A stretch of DNA of 64,000 bases from Deinococcus sp. YIM 134068 (GTDB lineage Bacteria; Deinococcota; Deinococci; Deinococcales; Deinococcaceae), in the NCBI RefSeq assembly GCF_036543075.1, contig NZ_JAZHPF010000001.1, forward strand, positions 310,001-374,000, in the 5' to 3' direction. Of the stretch, positions 36,968-44,714 are shown one piece after another; the first letter of the stretch is position 1, and each line of letters opens with the position of its first letter. Made by a program: the position numbers and the translations under genes. The notes under the pieces were generated by a model. That model had not been told where the DNA came from and did not search any database. It saw only the letters and a list, made by a program, of their open reading frames with translations.

Positions 36968-36987
36968 AGGGGTGACGCCGCTCCCCT
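36968..36987. promoter_or_regulatory. Shared AGGGGTGACGCC motif, copy C
   Basis: AGGGGTGACGCCGCTCCCCT in the divergent gap between the AbrB-like gene and the gene at 37037; one base differs from copy B. Confidence 0.55.
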
Positions 36988-37024
36988 CCCCCGATCCGTC
37001 TGGAAAGACACACCCTCGCGCACC

Positions 37025-37030
37025 TACGGT
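37025..37030 (+). promoter_or_regulatory. TANNNT -10 element of the 37037 gene
   Basis: TACGGT, 6 nt before the ATG at 37037. Confidence 0.45.
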
Positions 37031-37036
37031 GGAGCC

Positions 37037-37792
37037 ATGAGCACACCACTCAGGCCGAAGGAAAAAGACGTGCTGCACGCTGTCGCGAAAGCTGGAGCCC
37101 TGACCTCCAGGCGCGTCGTGGAGGCGTACGGCCCCCGCCCCAACTGGTACGGCCTGCTGACCGGCGGTCTGCTGACCGAGTCGGGCACGCTCTACGGCAA
37201 GGTGCTGCACCTGACGGACAGGGGGCACAAGCTGCTCACGCAGCCGGACCTCCCGAAGCTCACATCCCCCAGCACCGCGGTGGACCGTGCCTATCAGAAC
37301 GACGCCTTGCAGCAACTCCTCGCCGAGGGCTACACCGTTGACAAGTACGAGTATCAGGGGGCCGGGGGCCAGCAACGGGCGGCGCTGCTGGCCCAGGGGC
37401 GTCCTCCCTACACCAGTGCCATCACCTCTATCACCCTGCAGGTGCCGCGCAGGGTAGCCAACCAGATCTACGTCGATACCCGTTACCAGGTCGCGCCTTA
37501 CATCCACCGCCATGACAGCCAAGCTCAATCGGAGCAGCGCGGGCATCCCCGGCTGTACGCCAGTATCCGGGGCGGCGGCATCACGCTGCCCGCCCTGCGC
37601 AAGCTCTACAAGCGGCATTACCTGGATACGTCCATCTGGCACCACCCGCTCCTCCTGGCGGTGCCCGACCCGCGGCCCCTGCAGATGTACCTGCGGGCGC
37701 TGGAGGTCAGGCGTAAGGAATCCGGGGAACAGTGGGCTATCGGCTACCCACTCGTGCGCCTGATCCACTTGCCCTTGGTCTGTGCAGGGTGA
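37037..37792 (+). CDS. Winged-helix-like hypothetical protein, 251 aa
   Basis: N-terminal LRPKEKDVLHAVAKAGALTSRRVVEAYG and LTGGLLTESGTLYGKVLHLTDRGHKLL look like a winged helix-turn-helix. The middle (VDRAYQNDALQQLLAEGYTV) and the C-terminal half are unrecognised. It resembles, in layout, replication-relaxation type proteins found on integrative elements, but I cannot confirm that. The last 56 bp overlap the convergent gene 37737-38426. Start at the ATG 37037 is supported by TACGGT 6 nt before it. Confidence 0.6.
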   Translation: MSTPLRPKEKDVLHAVAKAGALTSRRVVEAYGPRPNWYGLLTGGLLTESGTLYGKVLHLTDRGHKLLTQPDLPKLTSPSTAVDRAYQNDALQQLLAEGYTVDKYEYQGAGGQQRAALLAQGRPPYTSAITSITLQVPRRVANQIYVDTRYQVAPYIHRHDSQAQSEQRGHPRLYASIRGGGITLPALRKLYKRHYLDTSIWHHPLLLAVPDPRPLQMYLRALEVRRKESGEQWAIGYPLVRLIHLPLVCAG

Positions 37793-38426
37793 CCGTGTAC
37801 TTGTCCTTGCGCTGGCTGTAGCGCCGGGCAGCATAGGGCTTACCAGGTGACCAGAAGTCGATGTAGATGCCATGGATACTCTGTAAGCCAGGCAATTCGT
37901 TACGCATCTCGCGGGCAAACAACGGGACTGTCGCTGCTCTTGCGCGGACGCTGGTCCCCCAGATCAACCCGCTATACCCCGCGTTGCTCGCGGCACGTAG
38001 CTTGGCCGCAATCACCTCCCTGGGGTAGCCAGCGTCAAACTCCACCGCTACTACCCTGCCGTCGGGCACGTGAATCTCCGCATCGGGGAGGTGACGGCGC
38101 TCGCGGCCAGTCAGGGTATTGAGTTGAAGCAGCGGTCCATAGGCCTCCCCTATGTGTCCTCGCGTTTCTGCCACACCTGCCCAATGCATCAGTGTCGAGG
38201 AGGGCAGGGACTGATAAGACGGGTCGGCCACAACAAACCGCAGCTCGGTCTGCGACCCAGGCTGTGTCACCCGTGTCCGGCAGGTACGGTCAACGGTCAC
38301 CAGTCCCATTTGTTGGGCGGTCGTCAGGAGATCAAGCCGCTCCAGTTGAACGGTCGTCAACGTCCGGTCAATGGCGAGCATCTCCCGCAACTCTTTCTTT
38401 CTCTTGGCCGGGTGGCGGACGGACAT
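37737..38426 (-). CDS. Replication-relaxation-like protein
   Basis: 229 aa from ATG 38426 (an in-frame start at 38492 is possible). N-terminal helices VQLERLDLLTTAQQMGL look like a winged helix. The core PDAEIHVPDGRVVAVEFDAG, followed by YPREVIAAKLRAASNAGYSG and IWGTSVRARAATV, has the PD...E-x-D...K pattern of Replic_Relax / PD-(D/E)xK-related proteins that assist replication of integrative elements. That assignment is from pattern only. It converges and overlaps with the preceding gene. A role in element replication would suit the nearby primase-helicase. Confidence 0.55.
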   Translation of the reverse strand: MSVRHPAKRKKELREMLAIDRTLTTVQLERLDLLTTAQQMGLVTVDRTCRTRVTQPGSQTELRFVVADPSYQSLPSSTLMHWAGVAETRGHIGEAYGPLLQLNTLTGRERRHLPDAEIHVPDGRVVAVEFDAGYPREVIAAKLRAASNAGYSGLIWGTSVRARAATVPLFAREMRNELPGLQSIHGIYIDFWSPGKPYAARRYSQRKDKYTVTLHRPRASGSGARVGSR

Positions 38427-38627
38427 GACCGACTCTGGCACGGCGGCAAATGGCCGTGTGCTGAACTGCGCATCGAATGGCGTGCAGGACATGGAAGTCC
38501 GCCACCCGGCCAGGTTGATCTATAGGTTAGTGTTTAGTATTTTTGCACAGTTTCCCTGTCCAGAACAGCGATTTTTGTCTTTCCTTATAAGGTGGCAAGC
38601 CAGGTAACAAGTGAATGGCAAGACCTG

Positions 38628-38633
38628 TAACGT
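38628..38633 (+). promoter_or_regulatory. TANNNT -10 element of the 38640 gene
   Basis: TAACGT, 6 nt before the ATG at 38640. Confidence 0.45.
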
Positions 38634-38639
38634 GCGCCC

Positions 38640-39137
38640 ATGTTGGCATCCGAACTGGCAGAGGAATTGGGCGTCGATCCGAGTGTCATCACCAAGAGGC
38701 TGACGGCGTACCGGGCAGAGACGGGGCAGGAAAAGACCCGGCTGCTGGACGCGCAGACGGCGGAGCACATGCGGGAGGTGCACCGGCTGCTGCAGACCCA
38801 GACGGCCACCACGACGCGTGAGGCGGTGCAGCGTGCCCTGGGCCGGTGGGTGGGGCCACTCTCGACGGGAGAGGCCCACCAGCTGTCCCGCCGCATCGAG
38901 CAGGTCGACACCCGGTTGCAGCAGATCGGGCAGATGGTCGGGGAGATCCACGACATCGTGACGACCCGCCAGCGGCAACGTGGATTGCAGGCAGAGCAGC
39001 GGCCGCCCCTTCAGGTACACGGACAGAAGCTGGACGTGGAGGAAGTGCTGGAGGAAGCGGCCCTGGATGGTGACGAGACGCCGGATGGGGATTCACTGGC
39101 GGCTTTCCGGCAACACACGCTCGGCACCACCTCGTGA
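38640..39137 (+). CDS. Helix-turn-helix plus coiled-coil protein, 165 aa
   Basis: Residues 1-25 (MLASELAEELGVDPSVITKR) form a helix-turn-helix; 35-115 is a long helical, Gln/Arg-rich coiled coil (EHMREVHRLLQTQTATTTRE, HQLSRRIEQVDTRLQQIGQM). The C-terminus is acidic. This layout fits plasmid accessory DNA-binding proteins that act in partition or replication control. It reads towards the HNH gene 18 bp away, probably as one transcript. Exact family not recognised. Confidence 0.65.
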   Translation: MLASELAEELGVDPSVITKRLTAYRAETGQEKTRLLDAQTAEHMREVHRLLQTQTATTTREAVQRALGRWVGPLSTGEAHQLSRRIEQVDTRLQQIGQMVGEIHDIVTTRQRQRGLQAEQRPPLQVHGQKLDVEEVLEEAALDGDETPDGDSLAAFRQHTLGTTS

Positions 39138-39155
39138 CCCTGGCGGCGGCAGGCC

Positions 39156-39527
39156 ATGGCGCGCCGCGCATCTCGGCAGCACACCAAGCGGTACTGCCGC
39201 GTGTGGGACCCGGCACTGCGGAAGATGGTCCTGCTGCACCGTCAGCTTGCGGCTGAGATCCTAGGCCGCCCCCTGCGCCCCGAGGAGGTCGTGCACCACC
39301 GGGACGGCAACGGCCTGAACAACGCTCCTGAAAACCTGGAAGTCCTGCCCGACCAGCGGCATCACGTCCACGTTGAATACCACCAAAAGCGCTGGCGGGG
39401 AGGGCAACTCCCGTTGTCGCCGGACTGGTTGCCTGCGGTTGCACTCTCGCAAAGTGGGTCCGTGGGGGAAGGTGAGGGTGCAGCTTATCCCTCCAACCCG
39501 CGGCAACCGAGGCACTTCCACCGCTGA
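39156..39527 (+). CDS. HNH endonuclease
   Basis: 123 aa. The HNH_3 motif EEVVHHRDGNGLNNAPENLE, then VLPDQRHHVHVEYHQKRW, gives the conserved HH...N...H residues at about 47-70. Such small HNH proteins accompany phage or element replication modules as homing-type or packaging nucleases. The basic N-terminus (ARRASRQHTKRYCRV) may bind DNA. Its stop codon lies in the first of a set of TGACC repeats that continue towards the convergent primase gene. Confidence 0.85.
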   Translation: MARRASRQHTKRYCRVWDPALRKMVLLHRQLAAEILGRPLRPEEVVHHRDGNGLNNAPENLEVLPDQRHHVHVEYHQKRWRGGQLPLSPDWLPAVALSQSGSVGEGEGAAYPSNPRQPRHFHR

Positions 39528-39639
39528 CCGTTTTGACCACTTTGACCCTGTTTTCTGAAAAGTCTACTTACGATCCTCTATAGGAGAAGAAGGAAAGAGA
39601 CTTTTGGGAAAACGGCACCGAAATGGTCAAAATGGTCAG
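39525..39639. repeat. TTGACC repeat cluster, candidate origin
   Basis: CTGACC, TTGACC, TTGACC at 39524-39547 face GGTCAA, GGTCAG at 39625-39639, around about 75 bp of AT-rich DNA. The repeats overlap the stop codons of both flanking convergent genes (HNH and primase-helicase). Iteron-like layout next to an initiator gene. Confidence 0.45.
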
Positions 39640-42419
39640 TTCCTGTTCACGCCTGATGCGCCGGGCTGGTCAGCCACCGAGGGGAAGGCGGAGGGCTTGG
39701 TCAGCTTCCATCCCTTCACCTTGCCGTTGCTGTGAGAGTCCAGCCCCACTGAGCGGCAGGCGCGGTTGAACTTCTGTGCCCCCAGCGGGCGGGTACCCAC
39801 GCTCTCGCACCAGCTTTCGTACTCCCTCCGGAACGCGGTCACGCCCACGCCCTGCACCAGCTCGGCGGGGTCGAGGGTCGCCCAGAAGTCGCGCAACGGA
39901 TCTACGTCGCCCCAGAAGGCCCGCGTCGCAGCCCGGCACACGACGGCCCGGTGAACGTCGCCCGCCCGGTGTACGCGCCCCAGGCCCTCGACAGCCCACG
40001 ACGCGAAGCCCAGCACCAGGGCGCTGCTGGGGTCCTGCCTGAGTTCCTCCAGGCGCCGCCCGCCCAGCAGCGGCCCGCCTCCCCGCAGCGGGTGGGAGAA
40101 GGGCAGCGCCAGCACGCGGTCTTTCAGGGCATCGTCGTAAGCCTCGACCCTGGGCGCATCGTTCGCCACCATCAGCAGCACGTGCGAGGCCCGACCGGTG
40201 AAGCTTTCGGCATACAGCCGCCGCACGGCCAGGCGGTCGCCCCCGCTGAGGGTCTTCAGGCTCTCGGCATCGAGGCGGGCGTTTCCAGCCTCAGCGCACA
40301 GCGCCACGCGCTTCCCCCAGATCACGGCGCCCAGGCGCTCGCGGTCGGCATCTGTGGCGAGGTGCTTAGGGCTGATCGTGGCGGCCATGTCACCCAGGAC
40401 CGTCGCCAGCAGCTCGGCGAAGGTGCTCTTTCCCGTTCCCCCCTCGCCGTAGAGCCAGGGCAGCAGCCGCAGCGAGGCGGCCCCGCTTAGGGCGTACCCG
40501 GCCACGTCCTGAAGGGTGAGCGCGAGGTCAGCGTCCCCACCCGTGATCCGGTCGAGCACCTCCAGCCACTCGCCCCGATCCGCGCCCGGCTGGTATGCCA
40601 CAGCCGCGAGCGTAAGCATGTGATCCTCGCGCCGCGCCTCGCGGAACTCGCCCTGGGCCCATACGCCGTTCTCGAACCCCACCAGCCAGGGGCGTGGCTC
40701 AAAGTTGCGGATGCTCTGGATGGAAAGGGTCTGCGCCGCGCTCAGGATTGCCCGCTGGCGCGAGTCAGATTCCGTGGCTTTGGCCGCGCGGGCGTGCGCG
40801 TAGTACGCCTTTTCCATCGCCTCTGCCCGGCGCCTCATCACCTTGACCTCGCGCGAGTCCGGGCCGTGCTCCTGGGCCAGCCGCTTGGCGGCCACGTCCA
40901 GACGGCTGTAGAGGCTCAGCAGCCGCTCGACCTCCCGCCCCATCGCCACGCCCAGCCCCTGCACCCGCCGCCGCGCCTCCACCTGGCCCGCCCCATCCTT
41001 GCCGCCGCTAAGCCACTGCTTCCCGTTCCAGGCCACGTACCCGCCGAACTCAGCAACGTACTCCAGGTCATCCCCAGCCAGCTCGCGCAGCCGGTGGGCG
41101 TGCGCGTTGTCCGTATCGGCGGCCACCACCGGCCAAGTGATGCCCAGCAGCTCGCGCACCTGGGCGCTGCTGTAGGTGCCCCCCTCGCCTTCCGGGTCGG
41201 GAAGCTCTTCAGCGGAGGGTAGATCACTGGCGGACTGCTCGACCCTGGCCGCCGCTTGCCGGAGGTTGCCGCTGGGCTTCTTCCCGCCCTTCTTCACGCC
41301 CACGAACTGCGCCACTCTCGACGGGTCCACCGGCTTTCCCTTCCCTGCTTCCAGGCCGCTGCTGACCGTCCGCTCGACCTCGTGCCCTTCCAGACCCACG
41401 CGCTGCCCCACAGCGGACAGCTCAGCGCGGGCGCGGTCCTCGTCCAGAAAGCCCCCGCCCACCATCTGACCGGCGCGGAAGGCGGCCCAGTTCAGCGCCT
41501 TATTCCTGCTGCCCTCCCCGGTGCCCAGCACATCGGCGCAGACGTTCAGCAGAGTGATTTCTCCGTACTTGCGCTGCACCTCTGCCCTTGTCCCCGCTGT
41601 GCCGCTTCTGATTTCCCCGCACAGCCGGTCGGCCTCCGCCCGGCGCTCGGCGGCATCCTGCTGCTGGTGCTCACGCTCAGCCTGGGCCGCGGCCAGGGCG
41701 TCGCTGAGTCCGGGGAAGTTGCCCAGCAGGTCGGCGCGGCTGTACTGGGCGTCCGGGCGCGTCTCCAGAATCCGCGTCAGGAAGCCCGGCTCTTTCTTGC
41801 CGTGCCAGTACCCCGGCAGGCGCATCACGCGCGGCAGATCGTGGACGGATGTGTCCCCCCCGTACAGGCCCGCGAGGTGCTTCTGGGCCGTGCCGAACTC
41901 GTCGAGGGGCAGGTCAGCCACCGCCCAGTAGGCGTGATACCGACCGGGGCTGCTCTCGACCACGGCAGTCGGGGGCAGGTGGAAGCCGCCACTCGGCAGT
42001 GGCGCGCCGTCAAGGTCCACAAACACGGCGGCCACCCGCGCCACCTCATGCGCCTGGCGGCGCGTGGCTTCCGGCTTCAGGACGTTCACCGTCCAGAACA
42101 CGCCCACGCGGGCGAGGCCCTGCCGTGTGTACTGGCCCGCCCCGATCTCTTCCAGGGTGAAGCTGCTCCCCGTGGCTGTGGGGCCGGACGTGCGGCCCTT
42201 GCCGCCCGCTTTCGCCAGCGCGTACATCTGCGTCTTGCGGGGCTTGCCGCTCCTGTCCTTCCAGGAGTCGAGCCAGTACAGCTCATCCGGCCCGTCCTTG
42301 AAGGTCTGGAGGAACGTGGACTCGTCCGGCAGCCGAAACAGGCTGATCAAGCGGGCAGCCTCATGGGGGTTAATCTGCTCTGCCAGGTCGTGGGCGTACT
42401 TATGCACAGGCCGTGTCAT
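39636..42419 (-). CDS. RepB-type primase fused to D5/P4-type helicase
   Basis: 927 aa. N-terminal primase: VAAVFVDLDGAPLPSGGFHL has the DxD metal site, then AVVESSPGRYHAYWAV, QKHLAGLYGGDTSVHDLPRV and MRLPGYWHGKKEP, the RepB/AEP primase signature. C-terminal SF3 helicase: Walker A GEGGTGKSTFAELL, sensor HVLLMVANDAP and FSHPLRG. A central DUF-type linker joins them. It would prime and unwind element DNA for autonomous replication after excision. ATG 42419 begins the conserved region; upstream frame is shadow sequence. Largest gene of the element's maintenance module. Confidence 0.9.
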   Translation of the reverse strand: MTRPVHKYAHDLAEQINPHEAARLISLFRLPDESTFLQTFKDGPDELYWLDSWKDRSGKPRKTQMYALAKAGGKGRTSGPTATGSSFTLEEIGAGQYTRQGLARVGVFWTVNVLKPEATRRQAHEVARVAAVFVDLDGAPLPSGGFHLPPTAVVESSPGRYHAYWAVADLPLDEFGTAQKHLAGLYGGDTSVHDLPRVMRLPGYWHGKKEPGFLTRILETRPDAQYSRADLLGNFPGLSDALAAAQAEREHQQQDAAERRAEADRLCGEIRSGTAGTRAEVQRKYGEITLLNVCADVLGTGEGSRNKALNWAAFRAGQMVGGGFLDEDRARAELSAVGQRVGLEGHEVERTVSSGLEAGKGKPVDPSRVAQFVGVKKGGKKPSGNLRQAAARVEQSASDLPSAEELPDPEGEGGTYSSAQVRELLGITWPVVAADTDNAHAHRLRELAGDDLEYVAEFGGYVAWNGKQWLSGGKDGAGQVEARRRVQGLGVAMGREVERLLSLYSRLDVAAKRLAQEHGPDSREVKVMRRRAEAMEKAYYAHARAAKATESDSRQRAILSAAQTLSIQSIRNFEPRPWLVGFENGVWAQGEFREARREDHMLTLAAVAYQPGADRGEWLEVLDRITGGDADLALTLQDVAGYALSGAASLRLLPWLYGEGGTGKSTFAELLATVLGDMAATISPKHLATDADRERLGAVIWGKRVALCAEAGNARLDAESLKTLSGGDRLAVRRLYAESFTGRASHVLLMVANDAPRVEAYDDALKDRVLALPFSHPLRGGGPLLGGRRLEELRQDPSSALVLGFASWAVEGLGRVHRAGDVHRAVVCRAATRAFWGDVDPLRDFWATLDPAELVQGVGVTAFRREYESWCESVGTRPLGAQKFNRACRSVGLDSHSNGKVKGWKLTKPSAFPSVADQPGASGVNRN

Positions 42420-42569
42420 GATCGTCCCAGCCGTGAGCCATCTCCTGGCTCTGCAGGGTCCCACGCGGAGCAGCTTCCGGCAGAGCCAGATGGTTTGACA
42501 CCCGAAAAAATTAGCCTCGCAAAGAGGATTGAGATAAACTGGGATGGCAGCAGCCGCTGCCGCTGGAAG

Positions 42570-42592
42570 CCCCGCCTCTCGCCCAGGCGGGG
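42570..42592. other. Strong hairpin between primase and xis genes
   Basis: CCCCGCCT-ctcgccc-AGGCGGGG, perfect 8-bp arms, in the 250-bp gene-free gap 42420-42671. No U-tract. The same gap has three [T/C]T/GGTGCTC units (42602, 42621, 42655) that could be protein-binding sites. Confidence 0.45.
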
Positions 42593-42671
42593 CATACTAA
42601 TTGGTGCTCACTAACTGCATTTGTGCTCCCAGGGTTGGTTTGCGCCAGCGGAGCTGGTGCTCTATGTCCGC

Positions 42672-42917
42672 CTATCTGCCTGTCGTCCCGGAATGTCGCC
42701 CGATGAGCAGTGCATCGATTGCGGCGGCGGGAAACCAGAGGCGCCGAGGACCGTTACGTATGACCGGGATCTCCCCACTCTTGGCCAGGGCATAGAGCGC
42801 GTCTCTCCCGTACGCCACAACGCCATATGCCTCTCGTTGATACGCAATCGCATCCTGCACGCTCAACACTCTCGGCGAGGACTGCGGCTGGGGGCAGTCA
42901 GTGGAACTTGCGTGCAT
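42672..42917 (-). CDS. xis: Excisionase-like DNA-binding protein
   Basis: 81 aa from an ATG with GGAGGAGAG directly before it. SVQDAIAYQREAYGVVAYGR, then DALYALAKSGEIPVIRNGPRRLWFPAAAIDALL, is a winged helix of the excisionase/HTH_17 type: recognition helix ALYALAKSGEIP and wing GPRRLWF. Such proteins bend att DNA and steer the integrase towards excision. It lies just upstream of the primase-helicase gene on the same strand, and 1.2 kb from attR. A regulator role is also possible. Confidence 0.78.
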   Translation of the reverse strand: MHASSTDCPQPQSSPRVLSVQDAIAYQREAYGVVAYGRDALYALAKSGEIPVIRNGPRRLWFPAAAIDALLIGRHSGTTGR

Positions 42918-43066
42918 CTCTCCTCCAAAAACAGGGCTACGACGGCCAATAACGACAGGCACTGACACAGACGTACAAAAACGGCCCCTGACGTTTTCGA
43001 TCTGTTCGGAGCGTACCCAACCGGAGAGAACCGTGTTTCCACGGAAGTGTTACGCTTCTGTTACAC

Positions 43067-44053
43067 ATGCTGGCTCACCCAACCCGCGAAGCGACCCTAA
43101 TTTTCACCTGGCCGGTGTATTCCTGCCTCGATTGGAGTACCGGAGCTGTGACGCTAAGTGACCCCCAGGATGGGGGCTCCTGGTTTTGTCCTACAGCGCA
43201 GGGCCAGCCGACCCTGCGGCCCACGAAGCCGGGGACTTGGACGGTCAAGGAAGCCAACTTGCCACACCGGGCGTGGCAAGCGTTTGCACTTGAAGCGCCC
43301 TCGCGGGCCACAGTGCACAAGCTTGCTCAACGCTACGGACTTTTGCGGAGGGTAAGAACGGACGAACTGGTGGACGCTGAGTTCAACGAAGAATGGCCCG
43401 GTGAGATTCTGCATTTAACCCGGGGGCGTGCTCTGATTTTTGAAGAAACATTCGAGACTTGGAAGACGGAGCTCAATCTTTTGTGGACAGTGCGGCAGTT
43501 GTATGCGGCCCTCTCCATGCCGGGAGAGGCTGTACCTATCAGGCTTAAAAATGCCAGATTGTTTCTACCGCCGAAGGAAATTCTTCCTGTCTCCCCTTTA
43601 ACACCCTATATACGCCAGGCATCCCATATACCCGAATGTCCCATCGATGATTACTATGATCTGTTGGATTCTGCTAGGGACTCTCTAAGCTCTGAGGATC
43701 TTGTGACAGTAGTCAACAGTGTTATAAATGATAGAATTCGCGGGGCTGCCATAACTTCGAGACTGTCGGATCGCACCGGCCAGCCGGAGATTGTCTTCTC
43801 GCCAGATGATCTTGTCACAGCAATCTGGGTTCAATTTGCCCAGTCCATTACTCCGCAGAAAAACATCAAGCGGTGTGCAGCCTGTGGAAAGATCATGCTT
43901 TCGTACAAGGCAAATGCCAAGACCTGTGGTGGCAGGTGCCGTACCCGTGCGTCTCGAAACCGCAACCTGGAAGACAAGGTGTCACTACGCGGTCACAACC
44001 ATACTCGGGCACAAGCGGACAGCCCCGGTCGCAAGCGGAAGACAACCCCGTAA
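43067..44053 (+). CDS. Hypothetical protein with C-terminal zinc knuckle
   Basis: 328 aa. Residues 1-270 show no known domain (IRQASHIPECPIDDYYDLLD, DDLVTAIWVQFAQSITP). Near the C-terminus CAACGKIMLSYKANAKTCGG, then RCRTRASRNR, gives CxxC...CxxxC, like a CGNR-type zinc finger, followed by a basic tail; DNA or RNA binding is likely. The middle part is visibly less GC-rich than the rest of the element. It is the last gene before attR. A GTCACTACGCGGTCAC string near 43981 resembles the direct repeats beside attL. Confidence 0.65.
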   Translation: MLAHPTREATLIFTWPVYSCLDWSTGAVTLSDPQDGGSWFCPTAQGQPTLRPTKPGTWTVKEANLPHRAWQAFALEAPSRATVHKLAQRYGLLRRVRTDELVDAEFNEEWPGEILHLTRGRALIFEETFETWKTELNLLWTVRQLYAALSMPGEAVPIRLKNARLFLPPKEILPVSPLTPYIRQASHIPECPIDDYYDLLDSARDSLSSEDLVTVVNSVINDRIRGAAITSRLSDRTGQPEIVFSPDDLVTAIWVQFAQSITPQKNIKRCAACGKIMLSYKANAKTCGGRCRTRASRNRNLEDKVSLRGHNHTRAQADSPGRKRKTTP

Positions 44054-44113
44054 AAACGCTTTAATCCCCAGGTCTACGAATGATGCCGAAGCTTCCCGAA
44101 TAACTTCTGGGCA

Positions 44114-44162
<49 letters not shown>

Positions 44163-44167
44163 GAAAG

Positions 44168-44188
44168 CCCGCCTCGCGCGGGTTTTTT
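44168..44188 (+). terminator. Original tRNA-Lys terminator
   Basis: CCCGC-ctcgc-GCGGG followed by six T. Chromosomal, outside attR, so it is the terminator the tRNA had before integration. Confidence 0.8.
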
Positions 44189-44306
44189 GTTGTCCGCCGC
44201 AGAGTTCGAACGTGATACAGACCGGGCGGCGGATTCTTCACTCCGGGGCACAAAAAAGAGGCGAAGCCGCCTGACAGACGGCCCCCCTTTGCTCTAGTAT
44301 CCATAT

Positions 44307-44438
44307 TCAGATGACGCCGAAATCCACGCTGGGGCCACGCAGGACGGGAAGGGTGAGGTCGCGCGGTTTCTGCGCCGTGGGCCGCTCGGCCTTCACGGGC
44401 TGCGGCTGGGGGGCCGGGGTCACTTTGCGAACGAGCAT
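44307..44438 (-). CDS. Small peptide gene ending in DFGVI, 43 aa
   Basis: Begins 1 nt after the stop of the repeat-peptide gene (stop 44440, ATG 44438), so the two are one transcript. The peptide starts MLVRKVTPAPQPQPVKAE, is basic and proline-rich, and ends LRGPSVDFGVI. The last ten residues (RGPSVDFGVI) mirror the neighbour's repeat core (RGARDYGVM): arginine-glycine, then D-aromatic-G-V-aliphatic. The leader plus C-terminal core layout suggests a processed or modified peptide. It is too short for standard gene finders, but the conserved motif and coupling argue that it is real. Confidence 0.6.
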   Translation of the reverse strand: MLVRKVTPAPQPQPVKAERPTAQKPRDLTLPVLRGPSVDFGVI

Positions 44439-44439
44439 G

Positions 44440-44679
44440 TCAGGCCGCCTCGGCGAGCGTGAGGAGGAGGGTCATGACGCCGTAATCCCGCGCTCCGGCT
44501 CGCATCACCCCGTAGTCACGTGCGCCCGCTTTCATGACACCATAGTCACGTGCGCCAGCTCGCATCACCCCGTAATCCCGCGCTCCGGCTCGCATGACTC
44601 CATAATCACGTGCCCCACGCAAGTTGTAGGCAGGCCGTGACAGTTGCGTAAGAGCTGTGGTGTTAGCTTCAATGATCAT
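44440..44679 (-). CDS. Decapeptide-repeat protein (GARDYGVM x5), 79 aa
   Basis: MIIEANTTALTQLSRPAYNL is followed by five 10-residue units with core GARDYGVM (residues 21-70, no spacing variation), then TLLLTLAEAA. Unit differences are only at the flanking positions (R, A, K, T). Several codons differ between copies (for example TAC/TAT, CGC/CGT type changes), so the peptide is conserved beyond DNA repetition. The ATG is 6 nt after a TATGCT -10 element. Divergent, 35 bp from the TPR-BTAD regulator start. Looks like a multi-copy precursor of a signalling or modified peptide; function unknown. Confidence 0.7.
   Translation of the reverse strand: MIIEANTTALTQLSRPAYNLRGARDYGVMRAGARDYGVMRAGARDYGVMKAGARDYGVMRAGARDYGVMTLLLTLAEAA
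44470..44619. repeat. Five 30-bp tandem repeats
   Basis: In-frame 30-bp units encoding the decapeptide; neighbouring copies differ at several silent positions. Confidence 0.85.
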
Positions 44680-44685
44680 GCGCCT

Positions 44686-44691
44686 AGCATA
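44686..44691 (-). promoter_or_regulatory. TANNNT -10 element of the repeat-peptide gene
   Basis: TATGCT on the minus strand, 6 nt before the ATG at 44679. Confidence 0.5.
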
Positions 44692-44714
44692 AAAGGGCAG
44701 GCATGAGGAGACGG

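Noticed and set aside
6155..44113. Prophage identity for the island
   Set aside because: No capsid, tail, terminase, portal or lysis genes; cargo is replication, partition and defence.
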